Notes under the pieces: model-generated | Seen by the model: only the letters and a program-made list of their open reading frames with translations | Told to the model about the DNA's origin: nothing | Database searches by the model: none | Translations under genes and position numbers: made by a program | Part shown: piece after piece, positions 21,833-31,277 of the stretch | Layout of the letters: each line of letters begins with the position of its first letter | How positions within the stretch are numbered: the first letter of the stretch is position 1 | Assembly (NCBI GenBank): GCA_964475955.1 | Contig: CAYYZY010000061.1 | Span: 1-38,725, forward strand | DNA length: 38,725 nt | Direction of reading: 5' to 3' | Origin: DATKZH01 sp964475955 | GTDB taxonomy: Bacteria > Planctomycetota > Planctomycetia > Pirellulales > Thermoguttaceae

Positions 21833-23737
21833 ATGATCGACTCGCTGTTTTCGCTACTGTCGCTGGGGGTCGTGGCGCTCGCCTCGTACGGCGTGGGTCG
21901 GCCCATCGTCCGCGCGCTGGGCGTGGGGCAGGAGGATCGGCTGTCGACCGCCGTCTGGAGCACGGCCACGGGGCTGATCGCGGCCGGCACGGGGCTGGCC
22001 GGGCTGGGCATGCTCGGCCTGCTCTACGTCCCCCTCATCGGAATCGCCTCGCTGACGGCCTGCTTCGCGGCGATCGGGCAGATCGTCGCCGAGGCCGGCG
22101 GGCAAGATGCTTGTGCCGACGTGCCCGGCGAAGCGGAGGGCACGCCGCCGGCTTGGGCGTCTCCACCGAAATGGCTCGTCGGCGGGGTCCTGCTGCCGGC
22201 CGGGCTGGCGTGCCTGGGGTCGTTGGCCTCGGCGCTGGCCCCGCCCACCGCGGGCGACGCGCTCTGCTACCACCTGGAGCTCCCCAAGGCGTTCCTGGCC
22301 GACCACGCGCTAACGTATCTGCCCTACAGCGAGAATTCGACGTACCCGCTTCTGGCCGAGATGTGGTTCCTCTGGGCGCTGGCGCTCGACGGCGGGGTGG
22401 CCGCCCAGTTGGTGCACTGGGGCCTGGGCGTGCTGCTGGGGCTGGCGACCGTGGTGCTGGCCGCGCCGGTCGTGGGCCGGGGTTGGGGATGGATCGCCGG
22501 GGCGCTGGTGGTCCTCGTGCCCGGGGTGAATAACCAGATGACCGCCCCGCTGAACGACGTCGCCTTCGCCCTGGCGACCACGCTCGCCGTGGCCGCCTGG
22601 TGGCGGGTCGTCGTGGCCGGCGAGAGCCGCCGCTGGCTCGTCCTCGCGGGCCTGGCCGCCGGGGGCGCGCTGGGCACGAAGTACCTGGCCATGCTGTTTC
22701 TGGCGGCGCTGGCAGTCCCGTCGGCGTGGGCCTTCCTGCGTCACCGGCATCGGCGATGGACGCTGCTCCAAGGGGCGGCGATCGTGACGGTCGTGGCCGC
22801 AAGCGTCGCCGGGCCGTGGTACGTGCGCGCCGCCTGGTACCGGGGCAACCCCGTCTATCCCTTCCTCAGCGAAGTGTTCCCGGGCGACCCCGGCACGGCA
22901 GAGGAGCACGAAACGCTGCCCGAGAGCAAATCGCCCCTGGGCCGCAGTCTGACTGGGGCGATCGCCGCCCCCTGGCAGGTGACGATGCACCCGGAGCGTT
23001 TCGGTGGGCGCGGGCACCAGCTCGGCGTGCTTTTGTTGGCCGCCGTGCCGGGCGTGGTGCTCACGCGACGGCTCCGCGGGCTGGGCACGCTCGTGGCCGT
23101 CGCGCTCTTCTACTGCGTTTGCTGGTTCGTGTTGCGACAGAACGTGCGATTCCTGCTCCCGGTGGTGCCGCTTGCAGCGATCGTCGTCGTGTGGGTGTGG
23201 GTCGAGATGCGCCGCTTCCCGCGCCTGCCGCGGCGGCTCGCCGGCGCCGCGTTCGCCGCGACCCTCGCCGCGTACGCCCTGGTTCCGCCGGCCCGGGCGC
23301 GCGACCACGCGGCCGTGGCCGTCGGGTGGGAGAGCCGGGACGATTACCTCCTGCGCCAGGAGCCCACTTGGCTTGCGGCCGACGTGATGGGCCATTTCTC
23401 CGGCGCCGACACGCATCTGTTGAGCCAGGACTATCGGGCGTTCCATTTCCCGTGCCGGGTGACGCGGGAGAACGTCTACCGGCGACGGACCCACTACGAC
23501 CGGGCCATCGCCGACCCGGCCGACTTCAGCCGCATCCTGCGCCGCGCCGGGTTCACCCACCTGCTCTTGGCCGAAAACGTCGCCGACCGCGGCATCGAGT
23601 ACGACCCGACGCTCCGCCGCCTGGCCGAAGCCCAGTGGTCGACGCCTGCGGCCGACCGGCTCCTGCCGCTGGTCGACTACCGCGTCGCCGACGCCGACGG
23701 CGCGGTGCGCCGCTACCGGCTGGTGATGCTCAGGTGA
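21833..23737 (+). CDS. Polytopic membrane protein, GT-C (GT39/ArnT-like) glycosyltransferase candidate
   Basis: The 634-residue protein has about 11-13 hydrophobic helices. The first large periplasmic-loop-like region after ~residue 140 reads PPTAGDALCYHLELPKAFLADH, similar in position and character to the D-containing loop where polyprenyl-phosphate-sugar transferases (GT-C) hold their catalytic Asp; LGTKYLAMLFLAALAVP and AWYRGNPVYPFLSE are further family-type stretches. The C-terminal ~150 residues are soluble. Such enzymes add a sugar from an undecaprenyl-phosphate carrier on the outer face of the membrane. The ATG at 21833 has a weak ribosome binding site. It is the last plus-strand gene of the cluster and overlaps the next, convergent gene by 8 bp. 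Confidence 0.78.
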   Translation: MIDSLFSLLSLGVVALASYGVGRPIVRALGVGQEDRLSTAVWSTATGLIAAGTGLAGLGMLGLLYVPLIGIASLTACFAAIGQIVAEAGGQDACADVPGEAEGTPPAWASPPKWLVGGVLLPAGLACLGSLASALAPPTAGDALCYHLELPKAFLADHALTYLPYSENSTYPLLAEMWFLWALALDGGVAAQLVHWGLGVLLGLATVVLAAPVVGRGWGWIAGALVVLVPGVNNQMTAPLNDVAFALATTLAVAAWWRVVVAGESRRWLVLAGLAAGGALGTKYLAMLFLAALAVPSAWAFLRHRHRRWTLLQGAAIVTVVAASVAGPWYVRAAWYRGNPVYPFLSEVFPGDPGTAEEHETLPESKSPLGRSLTGAIAAPWQVTMHPERFGGRGHQLGVLLLAAVPGVVLTRRLRGLGTLVAVALFYCVCWFVLRQNVRFLLPVVPLAAIVVVWVWVEMRRFPRLPRRLAGAAFAATLAAYALVPPARARDHAAVAVGWESRDDYLLRQEPTWLAADVMGHFSGADTHLLSQDYRAFHFPCRVTRENVYRRRTHYDRAIADPADFSRILRRAGFTHLLLAENVADRGIEYDPTLRRLAEAQWSTPAADRLLPLVDYRVADADGAVRRYRLVMLR

Positions 23738-24545
23738 TGCTCCCGGCCGCGCGTTGTTCTCTCGCGTCTGCCGGCCGCCGCACCATCGGCCGAGAAGTGG
23801 GCAAAACGCTACCCGTGGGAGACTCAATGGGAGCCTTCGGGCGCAGGCGGACCACGAGCGCGGCTCCGGCCCAGACGGAGAACCCGGCCCCCTCGCCCTC
23901 GACGATCACCAACTGGGCCTCCCAGCCGATCGGGTAGTCGAACGTGTGCTCCCGGCCGGGCGTGGCCGCGGTGAGGCGCACGCCGGAGCGGCCCGGCACG
24001 ATTACGGCGCAATCGAGCGGCACGTGGGCCACCTGCCAGCTTACGCCCCACACGCCCTCGGCCGGCGACGAGCATCGCTGTCGGAGGACCAGGTCGCCGG
24101 TCGCGTCGTCCACTCGCCACGCGCACTCGGCGGTCGCCCCCTCCAAATCGCCGAACTGCTCGAAGCGGCGCACGACCTCGCCGCCGTCGGCGCGTGAGGG
24201 GCACTCTCGGCCGGCCGCGGTCGCGTAGTGCGTCGCTTCCACGCGGTGGATGCCGAGGCCGTGGCCTCCTTGTGCCGGGCGAGCCCACACGCGGCCCTCC
24301 CGGTCGACAAGCGACACGAGCGAGCCGCCCGAGAACTCGGCGGTAAGCGTACTCGTCTCCAGCCGCAGCGGCGCCGTGGCCGGGGATGGGTCGTCCGACG
24401 CGAGAACGGCCGTGCTGACCGACAGGAGGGTAAGCGTGATGCCGGCAGGAAATGGCTTCAGGATCGGCTCGGGGCAAGGTTCTGGGGGCGTGGGATCTCG
24501 TCCGCGATCGTCGACGGCGTCGACCGACCATCTGACATGCGCCAT
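23730..24545 (-). pseudogene. Truncated secreted protein, N-terminal part of a glycosidase-like family
   Basis: The 271-residue frame has a hydrophobic signal-like stretch (GITLTLLSVSTAVLASD) after an odd 33-residue Pro-rich start, then a beta-rich domain: LETSTLTAEFSGGSLVSLVDREGRVW, EQFGDLEGATAECAWRV, FDYPIGWEAQLVIVEGEGAGFSVWAG. This looks like the N-terminal sandwich of a larger secreted planctomycete protein, possibly DUF6259/GH-like, which would normally continue for several hundred residues. After FSVWAG the sequence becomes low-complexity (PTGSVLPTSRPMVRRPAD) and ends, so the 3' part appears lost. The start at 24545 has only a poor ribosome binding site. Identification is tentative; truncation is inferred from loss of domain character and from two similarly broken genes nearby. 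Confidence 0.5.
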
Positions 24546-24688
24546 CGCCGTGAGTCAAACCGCTCCCCTTCGCCGGCAGGGCCCGGCGTTGCCGCGTCTC
24601 CCGTCGACAGGCGGTTGAAAACCCCTCCTACTCCATGTTCCAATGGCGTGCGAGATTCCCGCAAGCTCGCAGCACGAGGAGAGCGTCC

Positions 24689-25054
24689 ATGAATTGCCCC
24701 CGACGTGCGTTGCTTCTCCTGCCGATCCTCGTGGTCGCCGCGACCTCCTGCCTCGCCGGAGAAGCGGCCATTGAATGCCGCGGGCAGCTCAGTCGCCGCA
24801 CTCCCCACCGGCACGACTTCAAACCGGCCAACAACAATACGCTCGACATCCGCGGCCATTTGGATTTTCCAGCCCTATCCCGGATTTCCCAAATGACTCC
24901 GGGTTTGCATGTCATGCAGCCGAATCGCAGAAGAAGACCCGCCGCCCCAAAGAACGATCAAAACAGGGTGACGTTGTCCTTCTCTTTGAGGGTATGGCAG
25001 TTGGCCGCCCCGCGCTCATCGGTGCACGCCGTCCGGCCGCGAAAGACGTTGTAA
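24689..25054 (+). CDS. Short secreted open frame, probable gene remnant
   Basis: A 121-residue frame with a clear signal peptide (MNCPRRALLLLPILVVAATS then CLAG, possibly a lipobox-like cysteine) and a good ribosome binding site (GAGGAGAG) before the ATG. After about residue 65 (DFKPANNNTLDIRGHLDFP) it enters intergenic-type DNA containing a 17-bp sequence repeated at 35792, and the rest (RRRRPAAPKNDQN onward) has no protein character. I read it as the 5' end of a lost secreted-protein gene, which may still be expressed. The surrounding 24546-25214 otherwise holds only the palindrome at 25132. Confidence 0.35.
   Translation: MNCPRRALLLLPILVVAATSCLAGEAAIECRGQLSRRTPHRHDFKPANNNTLDIRGHLDFPALSRISQMTPGLHVMQPNRRRRPAAPKNDQNRVTLSFSLRVWQLAAPRSSVHAVRPRKTL
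24881..24897 (+). repeat. 17-bp exact repeat, copy 1
   Basis: CGGATTTCCCAAATGAC occurs here and at 35792-35808 in the same orientation, and similarity continues for about 15 bp (CGGGTTTGC against CGCGTTTTGC). Both sites are in relatively AT-rich intergenic DNA close to broken genes or repeats. Confidence 0.5.
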
Positions 25055-25131
25055 CCACACGTGGCCGGTGTGGCCTTCGGCGTCTGTGAGCTCGAAGCCT
25101 CGACGATTGGCGGAGTAGGGCGGTTCCGAAC

Positions 25132-25188
25132 GTGGGGCACGTTTCCAGTGTGCCCACAACCCAATGGCACGTTGGAAACGTGCCCCAC
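25132..25188. repeat. 57-bp palindrome beginning GTGGGGCACGTTTCC
   Basis: Two 23-bp arms beginning GTGGGGCACGTTTCCA and ending TGGAAACGTGCCCCAC differ at two positions and flank an 11-base loop. It is 27 bp downstream of the GH127 remnant stop (minus strand), where it could form a strong 3' hairpin. A degraded copy lies at 37397-37443. Confidence 0.88.
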
Positions 25189-25214
25189 AGCATGCGCGCA
25201 CCAGGCGCGCATCA

Positions 25215-25982
25215 TCACGGCCAGAGACTCTGTTCCGCCGGTTTCAGCATCTCGCAGCCGAACACGCCGCCGGCCGTGTGATTGGGGTGGGCCTGGAACT
25301 TGACGGTGACCCGTTCCTTGCCGCGCGTCAGGTCCGCGGGGATCGGGTACTCGACCGTGAAGAACTCGTGGGGCTGGTCGCGGTCGAGCGTCTGGGTGGC
25401 GAGCTTCCGGCCGTCGACGAGCACGTCGAAGGTGCGCGGGCCCGTGTCGCTCCCCCAGTAGGTGCATGAGAGGATCATGGGCACGTCGGGGAGCACCTTC
25501 AGGGTGTAGCTGATCCAGCCGCCCTGCGATGCGTGCCGCCAGTTGCGGCCCCGGTGAAAGCCCGACGCCATGTTCCGGCCCTCGAGCCCGTGCGCCTGCT
25601 CTGAGGGGCGCATGCCGATCTCCACCGCATCGACCGTGCGCGCCTGCCGCGCCCGGCGAGCGGCCTGCTCGGCGAGGAGCTGCCGGTGCTTGGGGCTCCC
25701 CTCGCGCACGATCCGCCAGTAGACGTTGTAACGCTGGCCGAAGAGCCTGTGGTAGGGGACGAGCGTGACGTCTTCCGGCTCGCCCACCTCGACCGTGCGG
25801 AAGGCGAGCGGCCGGCCGGGCACGGGCTCGAGCCACGCGTTCGGGTCGTCGTCCTGGACGACGAGGATCGGCACGTCGATCGACGGCCCGGCGTCGTAGT
25901 CGCGCTGCCCTTTGGCGTAGAACATCTCCGGCGAGAGCTTCTCCGTGCCCAACTCGCCGGCCAGCACGAGCGGGCCGTACAT
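25215..25982 (-). pseudogene. GH127 (DUF1680) gene, C-terminal part
   Basis: In this frame the protein reads HVMYGPLVLAGELGTE, which is the start of the C-terminal beta domain of GH127 proteins, then PNAWLEPVPGRPLAFRTV, LVPYHRLFGQRYNVYW and a final carbohydrate-binding-like domain ending FGCEMLKPAEQSLWP. It begins at an ATG (25982) that overlaps the stop of the N-terminal part, so it might be made as a separate 255-residue polypeptide, but it lacks a ribosome binding site and signal peptide. The sequence is well conserved, which suggests the break is recent or an assembly artefact. Confidence 0.82.
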
Positions 25983-27106
25983 CACGTGGAAAGGATGCTG
26001 TTGTAGAGGGCCCGTTCGTAGTAGTCGGCGTAGACGGGCTGCGGGTCCCACGTGAACAGGTGGCGCGTGAGCTTGAGCAGGTTGTAGGTGCAGCAGCTCT
26101 CCTGCGAGTTCGGGCTCAGCTCGCTGGCCAACACGCCGGGCTCGGTGCGCCAGTGCTCGTAGTTGCTGGTCGCGCCCGTCGAGTAGCAGCGCTTGCCGGC
26201 GACCTGGTGCCAGAAGAAGTGGGCCACGTCGTGGTCGCGTTGGCAGCCGGTCAGCTCGTACTGCCGGGCGGTGCCGACGATGTTGGGGATGAAGGAGTTG
26301 ACGTGCTGCCCTTTCAGTTCGTCGCGCCCTTCGGCGAGCGGGTCGTTGTAGGTGTTTTGGACGAAGCGTCGCGAGAGGGCCAGGTGGTCGGGGTCGCCGG
26401 TGACGGCGTAGAGGTTGGCCAGGACCTCGTTCATTCCGCCCTGCTCGCTGCGGTCGAGCATCGCCTGCATCTGCTCGTCGGATAGCTCGTCGCACCGCCC
26501 CTTGCACCAGGCGGCCATGCGCTCGAGGACGTCGAGCGCCTGCCGGTTGTCGGCGTGGAGGTACATGTCCAACAGCCCGGCCATGATCTTGTGCAGCGTG
26601 TAGTAAGGGGCCCACACGCGCTCGCGCTTCTCCGCTCGCTCGATGAGCGACTCGGGGAACGCGCTCAGGTAGCCGCTTTCTCCCAGGGCGGCCTGGCACT
26701 TGGCCAGCTCGGCGACGATGTGGTCGGCCTTCGCCTTGAGCTTCTCATCGCCCGTGCCGGCGAACATCATCGCGCACGCCGAAAGGTAATGGCCCAGGCT
26801 GTGCCCCCGCACCTCGAGCACCTCCCATCCGCCCATCGGCTCCCCCGGGGCGGGCAGGCCGGCGTTCTCGCGGAACGTGTAGAGGAACCGCTCCGATTCG
26901 AGGGCGTGCAGGTAGCGGCGGTCGCGCTCAATGGCGTCCTTGAACGGGCCATCGAGCAGGCGGATCCGGTCGAGGTCGAACGGTCGGGCGTGCAAGGGGA
27001 CGGGCTTGGGCTCCGCGGCGATCGCGCGGGACGCAAACCCGCCGGCCAACAGCGCAGCAACCAGGGCGAACGACGGCGGAACGACGAGGGCGACGGACGA
27101 CTTCAT
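25982..27106 (-). pseudogene. GH127 (DUF1680) beta-L-arabinofuranosidase gene, N-terminal part
   Basis: The frame encodes a signal peptide (MKSSVALVVPPSFALVAALL) and the GH127 alpha/alpha-barrel: RIRLLDGPFKDAIERDRRYL, GGWEVLEVRGHSLGHYLSA, WAPYYTLHKIMAGLLD, HVNSFIPNIVGTARQY and QESCCTYNLLKLTRHLF. The latter holds the Glu and Cys of the metal site. Right after YADYYERALYNSIL the frame stops and, one base out of phase, the gene resumes at MYGPLVLAGELG. About 200 residues normally between these points, including the FWCC motif with the second cysteine pair (one of which is the nucleophile), are missing. So the gene product cannot be an active GH127 as it stands. The start at 27106 has AAGGAG upstream. 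Confidence 0.85.
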
Positions 27107-27557
27107 CGGACGAACTCCTTGCGGGGACTGACGATGGCCGACAAATCGGGGACCGGCTCCCGGTGCTCTTGGCAACGCCGCTTCCTGCTCCGCGAGACGA
27201 CGGCGCCTGTCCCCCTCTTCTCATGTTTTGTGGGGGGCCTGCGGATTGCCGGCGCTACCGAGCGTATCGCGAGCCGCGGGTCGGGACAAGCGAATCGCAC
27301 GCGCGCCGCGGCAGCTCGCGTCGACTTTGCGGCCCCGACCCGCCCACACGTCTACCACCCGCCCCCTCGAAAGGCGGGGCCGGCCCAAAACGCCGCAGGC
27401 CACGGCTTGTCCGTCCGCCTGGCGGCCTTTATCCTCTTGCGTAGCAGCCCACACGCCGAGTGCCGCCCGGTAGTTACGCACGGAGTGTGCCCACTACGAC
27501 GGGACGGAGCCCGTGCTTCGGCTGATCGCAAACCTGGCACGAGTCTTGGAGAGACAG
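27107..27557. other. Divergent region between GH127 remnant and isomerase gene
   Basis: About 450 bp with no convincing gene. Both flanking genes are transcribed outward, so promoters for each must lie here, but I see no clear -35/-10 pair. A small hairpin (CCCGCC and GGCGGG, 27358-27378) is the only structure noticed. Confidence 0.4.
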
Positions 27558-29015
27558 ATGAGCTTCCCGCAACGTCCGGTGACCCTCGGCTTCCTGCCGG
27601 CCAATCGCGGCTTCTTCAGCGCGGAATTGGCGGCCAAGATGCGGCGTCAGACGATCGACGCGATGGCCGCACTGGGCATCGAGGTGGTCGTCCCCAGCGC
27701 CGAGCAGACGAACGTCGGTTGCGTGGAGAACCGTCGCGAGGCGGAGCTCTGTGCCGAGCTGTTTCGGCAGCGCGACGTCGACGGCATCCTCATCTCCGCG
27801 GTCAATTTCGGCGACGAGCAGGCGGCCGCGTGGACCGTATTCCAGGCGAAGCTCGACGTGCCGGTGATGATCGTCGGCTGCCAGGAAGAGGAGGTGCTCA
27901 CGCCCAAGACCCAGCGCCGCGATTCGTTCTGCGGCCTGTTGTCGATCGGCGAGGCCCTGCGGCAGATCGGCGCGAAGTACAGCGTCGCCCGGCGGCCCAT
28001 CTGCTTTCCGGCCGACGAGTCGTTCGCCGAGAGCCTCGACTGGTTCGTGCGCGTCTGCCGGGTGGTCGGCGGGGTGCGCGGCGCCCGGTACGGTCAGGTC
28101 GGCGCCCGGCCCGACGCCTTCTGGACCTGCCGGTTCAACGAGAAGCAGTTGCAGCGCCTGGGGGTGACCACCGTGGTGCTCGACCTTTCCGAGGCGCTGG
28201 CCGCGGCCGGCCGGATGGCCGACGACGATCCCGAGGTGCAGAAGATCGTCGCCGCGATCGGCCGGTACGCCGACGCCTCGGCCGTCAAGCCCGAGAGCCT
28301 CGTCAAAAGCGCCAAGCTGGAGCTGTTCCTCCGCCGGTGGCGCGAGGAGAACGGGCTCGACGCGATGGCCATCCAGTGCTGGAACTCGATCCAGGCGAAC
28401 TACGGCGTGTGCAGTTGCACGACGATGAGCCGCCTGGGCGAGGAGGGCGTGCCGTGCGCCTGCGAGGTCGACGTGCTCGGCACGCTTTCGATGCACGCGG
28501 CCATGCTGGCCAGCGGGACGCCCGCCGGGCTGGCCGACTGGAACAACCTCCACAACGAGGACGACGAGCTGGCCAACGTGTGGCACTGCGGCGTGTTTCC
28601 CAAGTCGTTTGCCGCGACGCCGCCCAAGCTCGGCGTGCAGGAGATCATCGCCTCGAGCGGCGTTGCCCGATACGAGGATTCGGAGGGGACGGTCGAGTTC
28701 CGCGCGAAGCCGTCGCCGCTGACGCTCTGCCGGGTCACCCAGGACGCCGACGGGGCGTGGAAGGCCGCGGTCGCCGAGGGACAGATCGAAGACAACCCGG
28801 CGGAGACGTTTGGGGCGTACGGCTGGTGCCGCATCCCGAACCTCCAGCGGCTCTACCGCGACGTGCTCTTGCGCCACTTCCCGCACCACGTGGCCATCAC
28901 GCAGTCGCACGTGGGGAACGTCCTGTGGGAGGCCCTAGGCAACTACCTCGGCATGGACGTCTACCACGCCACCCAGGACACGCCCGGGGTGTACACGCCG
29001 CGCTTGCCGTTCTGA
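27558..29015 (+). CDS. L-fucose/L-arabinose isomerase family protein
   Basis: The family converts L-fucose (or L-arabinose) to the ketose with a bound divalent metal. The 485-residue protein has two N-terminal Rossmann-like domains (VTLGFLPANRGFF, GIEVVVPSAEQTNVG, VPVMIVGCQEEEVL) and a C-terminal catalytic domain. Putative metal ligands are E303 in CACEVDVLG, D327 in GLADWNN and H451 in AITQSHVG; the E-to-D spacing of 24 equals that of E. coli FucI (E337, D361). The ATG at 27558 follows GGAGAG; the open frame starts 15 codons earlier without a ribosome binding site. It lies before a sodium:solute symporter and among fucosidase genes, which favours L-fucose, although the GH127 remnant allows L-arabinose. 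Confidence 0.9.
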   Translation: MSFPQRPVTLGFLPANRGFFSAELAAKMRRQTIDAMAALGIEVVVPSAEQTNVGCVENRREAELCAELFRQRDVDGILISAVNFGDEQAAAWTVFQAKLDVPVMIVGCQEEEVLTPKTQRRDSFCGLLSIGEALRQIGAKYSVARRPICFPADESFAESLDWFVRVCRVVGGVRGARYGQVGARPDAFWTCRFNEKQLQRLGVTTVVLDLSEALAAAGRMADDDPEVQKIVAAIGRYADASAVKPESLVKSAKLELFLRRWREENGLDAMAIQCWNSIQANYGVCSCTTMSRLGEEGVPCACEVDVLGTLSMHAAMLASGTPAGLADWNNLHNEDDELANVWHCGVFPKSFAATPPKLGVQEIIASSGVARYEDSEGTVEFRAKPSPLTLCRVTQDADGAWKAAVAEGQIEDNPAETFGAYGWCRIPNLQRLYRDVLLRHFPHHVAITQSHVGNVLWEALGNYLGMDVYHATQDTPGVYTPRLPF

Positions 29016-29101
29016 CGCCGTCAAGGGAATGAACCCCGGAGACGCGGAGGCGCCGAGAAGACGCGAAGGAGGGGGAGAAGAACAACAATAAGGGGGAATG
29101 G

Positions 29102-29332
29102 ACCACAGAGGCACAGAGGACACGGAGAAGAAGAGAGGTTGGTGGAAGGAGGAGAGGAGGAGGAAGAAGAAGGAAGGGATCTCAGAATTCTTGAAGCTAG
29201 GTGAGGCGACAGTTGCCGTCGCCTTTTCTTGCCCTTCTTGCTTCTTTGCTCTTCCGCTATTGCCCATGGCCCCACTTCCTTTCCCCAGCCTATCACGCTC
29301 TTTCTCTCTGTGTCCTCTGTGCCTCCGTGGTT
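29102..29332. repeat. 231-bp inverted-repeat element with purine/pyrimidine arms
   Basis: The left end ACCACAGAGGCACAGAGGAC (29102-29131 arm) and the right end (29303-29332, reading CTCTGTGCCTCCGTGGT) are inverted copies with three or four mismatches in 30. The left half of the 400-bp gap (29031-29180) is almost all purine and the right half (29215-29340) largely pyrimidine, so the transcript could fold into a long imperfect hairpin. It fills the gap between the isomerase and symporter genes; no gene is present there. Confidence 0.75.
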
Positions 29333-29415
29333 CCACCCCCTTCCTTCCGTGGCTCGATCCCTTTACCCGATACCCCGTTTTCCACGACACTCCCCTGAAC
29401 CGATAGGCGAGAACC

Positions 29416-31218
29416 ATGCACCCGTTGGACTGGATCGTCATTGGCCTCTACTTCGCCGCGCTTCTGGGGATCGCCTGGTGGGTGATCAAGAAGAGCAAGG
29501 ACACGCCCGACGACTACTTCCTGGCCGGCCGGAACCTGGGGTGGTTCATCATCGGGGCGTCGATCTTCTCGTCGAACATCGGCTCGGAGCACTTGGTGGG
29601 GCTGGCCGGTTCGGGCTGCACCGACGGCGTGGCCATGGCCCACTACGAGCTGCACGCCTGGTGCCTCCTGGTGCTCGGCTGGGTGATGGTGCCGTTCTAC
29701 TCCCGGTCGATGGTCTTCACCATGCCCGAGTTCCTGGAAAAACGGTTCAACGCCACGGCCCGATGGGTCCTTTCGGTGATCTCGCTGGTGGCCTACGTGC
29801 TGACGAAGATCGCCGTGGGCATCTTTGCCGGCGGGATCGTCTTCGGCACGCTCCTGCCCGAAGTGAGAATCGACGTCGGCTTCATGGTGCTCAACAGCTT
29901 CTGGATCGGGTCGGTGATGGTGATCGTGCTGACGGGCGTCTACACGGTGCTCGGCGGACTTCGGGCCGTGGCCTACACCGAGGCGTTCCAGACCGTCGTG
30001 CTGGTGCTCGGCTCGATCCTGGTGACGCTTTTCGGGCTCCAGGCCCTGGGCGGGTGGGGTGAGCTGCGCGCGGTCTGCGGCTCCGAGATGTTCAACCTCT
30101 GGAAGCCGCTGGTGCCCGAGGGCGTGATCGGCACCTGGGCGCCCGTGCTGGAACGGAACGCCGACGGAGAGATCGTCCGCCAGGCGTGGTACTTCAACGG
30201 CAACTATCCCTGGCTGGGGATGCTCTTCTGCGCCCCGATCATCGGGCTGTGGTACTGGTGTACCGACCAGTACATCGTGCAGCGGGCCCTGGGCGCCCCC
30301 AACGAGCAACAGGCCCGGCGCGGCAGCATCTTCGCCGCCTTCCTGAAGCTTTTGCCGGTATTCATTTTTATCATCCCGGGCATGATCTGCTTCGCGTTGG
30401 CCAAGACCGGCCAGGTCGAGGCGTTCGCCCCTCTGGTCGACGCCGGCGGCGAGGCCGTGCGCGACGAGAGCCAGGCGGCCTTCCCGATGATGGTGCTGCA
30501 CGTGCTGCCGGTGGGCGTGCGCGGCCTGGTGGTGGCCGGATTGCTCTCGGCGCTGATGAGCTCGCTGGCCGGCGTGTTCAACGCCTCGTCGACGCTCTTT
30601 ACCATGGACCTGTACCAGAAGTTCCGGCCCAAGGCGACGCAGCACCAGCTCGTCTGGATCGGCCGCGTGGCTACGGCGACCATGGTCCTGATCGGCCTCG
30701 CCTGGATCCCGGTCATCCAGGGCGCCAAGGGGCTTTACGACTACCTCCAGTCGGTGCAGGGCTACCTGGCCCCGCCGATCTTCGTGGTCTTCTTCTTCGG
30801 CGTGTTCATGAAGCGGCTCAACGCGAAGGGCTGCCTGGCCGCGCTGGTGGTCGGCTTCCTCTTGGGCGTGGCGCGGCTGGCCATCGACACGCCCGTGGCG
30901 CTAAAGGACTCTCCGGCTTTCGAGTGGCTTCTGGGCGGTTTCGACGGGTACCCGAAAGACTCGCTCTTCTGGATCATCAACCACGTCTACTTCCAGTACT
31001 ACAGCCTGTTCGTGTTTCTGGTTTCGGTCGTGGTGATGATCGTGGTGAGCTACCTGACGAAGGCCCCGGCGTCGGAGAAGATCGAGGGGCTGACCTACGC
31101 CACGGTGACCGAGGAGCACCGGCTCGCCTCGCGCAAGAGCTGGGACTCTCGCGACGTGGTCGCCTCCGTCCTCGTCCTCCTGGCGATCCTGGCCGCGTAC
31201 CTCTACTTCACCGGCTGA
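29416..31218 (+). CDS. Sodium:solute symporter (SSS family)
   Basis: SSS proteins take up sugars, sialic acid or other solutes with sodium. The 600-residue protein has 13-14 predicted helices, starting LDWIVIGLYFAALLGIAWWV, then DDYFLAGRNLGWFIIGASIFSSNIGSEHLVGLAG, the SGLT-type sodium-site and substrate helices, GLRAVAYTEAFQTVVLV and GLLSALMSSLAGVFNASSTLFTMDLY, the second sodium-site block with consecutive Ser residues. The ATG at 29416 follows GGCGAGA. The family is SGLT-like rather than proline-type. Position 400 bp after the isomerase suggests uptake of the monosaccharide released by the local glycosidases, most simply L-fucose; this is inference. No regulator gene is adjacent. Confidence 0.94.
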   Translation: MHPLDWIVIGLYFAALLGIAWWVIKKSKDTPDDYFLAGRNLGWFIIGASIFSSNIGSEHLVGLAGSGCTDGVAMAHYELHAWCLLVLGWVMVPFYSRSMVFTMPEFLEKRFNATARWVLSVISLVAYVLTKIAVGIFAGGIVFGTLLPEVRIDVGFMVLNSFWIGSVMVIVLTGVYTVLGGLRAVAYTEAFQTVVLVLGSILVTLFGLQALGGWGELRAVCGSEMFNLWKPLVPEGVIGTWAPVLERNADGEIVRQAWYFNGNYPWLGMLFCAPIIGLWYWCTDQYIVQRALGAPNEQQARRGSIFAAFLKLLPVFIFIIPGMICFALAKTGQVEAFAPLVDAGGEAVRDESQAAFPMMVLHVLPVGVRGLVVAGLLSALMSSLAGVFNASSTLFTMDLYQKFRPKATQHQLVWIGRVATATMVLIGLAWIPVIQGAKGLYDYLQSVQGYLAPPIFVVFFFGVFMKRLNAKGCLAALVVGFLLGVARLAIDTPVALKDSPAFEWLLGGFDGYPKDSLFWIINHVYFQYYSLFVFLVSVVVMIVVSYLTKAPASEKIEGLTYATVTEEHRLASRKSWDSRDVVASVLVLLAILAAYLYFTG

Positions 31219-31277
31219 CGAGAAAACAGGACCGAAAGCGCCTACGGGGGAACAACTCATCCCCGCTCCCAACCCCA

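Noticed and set aside
24958..25836. 292-residue minus-strand open frame overlapping the GH127 remnant
   Set aside because: Most of it is a shadow of the GH127 C-terminal part; the last ~50 residues (ending KEKDNVTLF) have some protein character but no start, and no family could be recognised.
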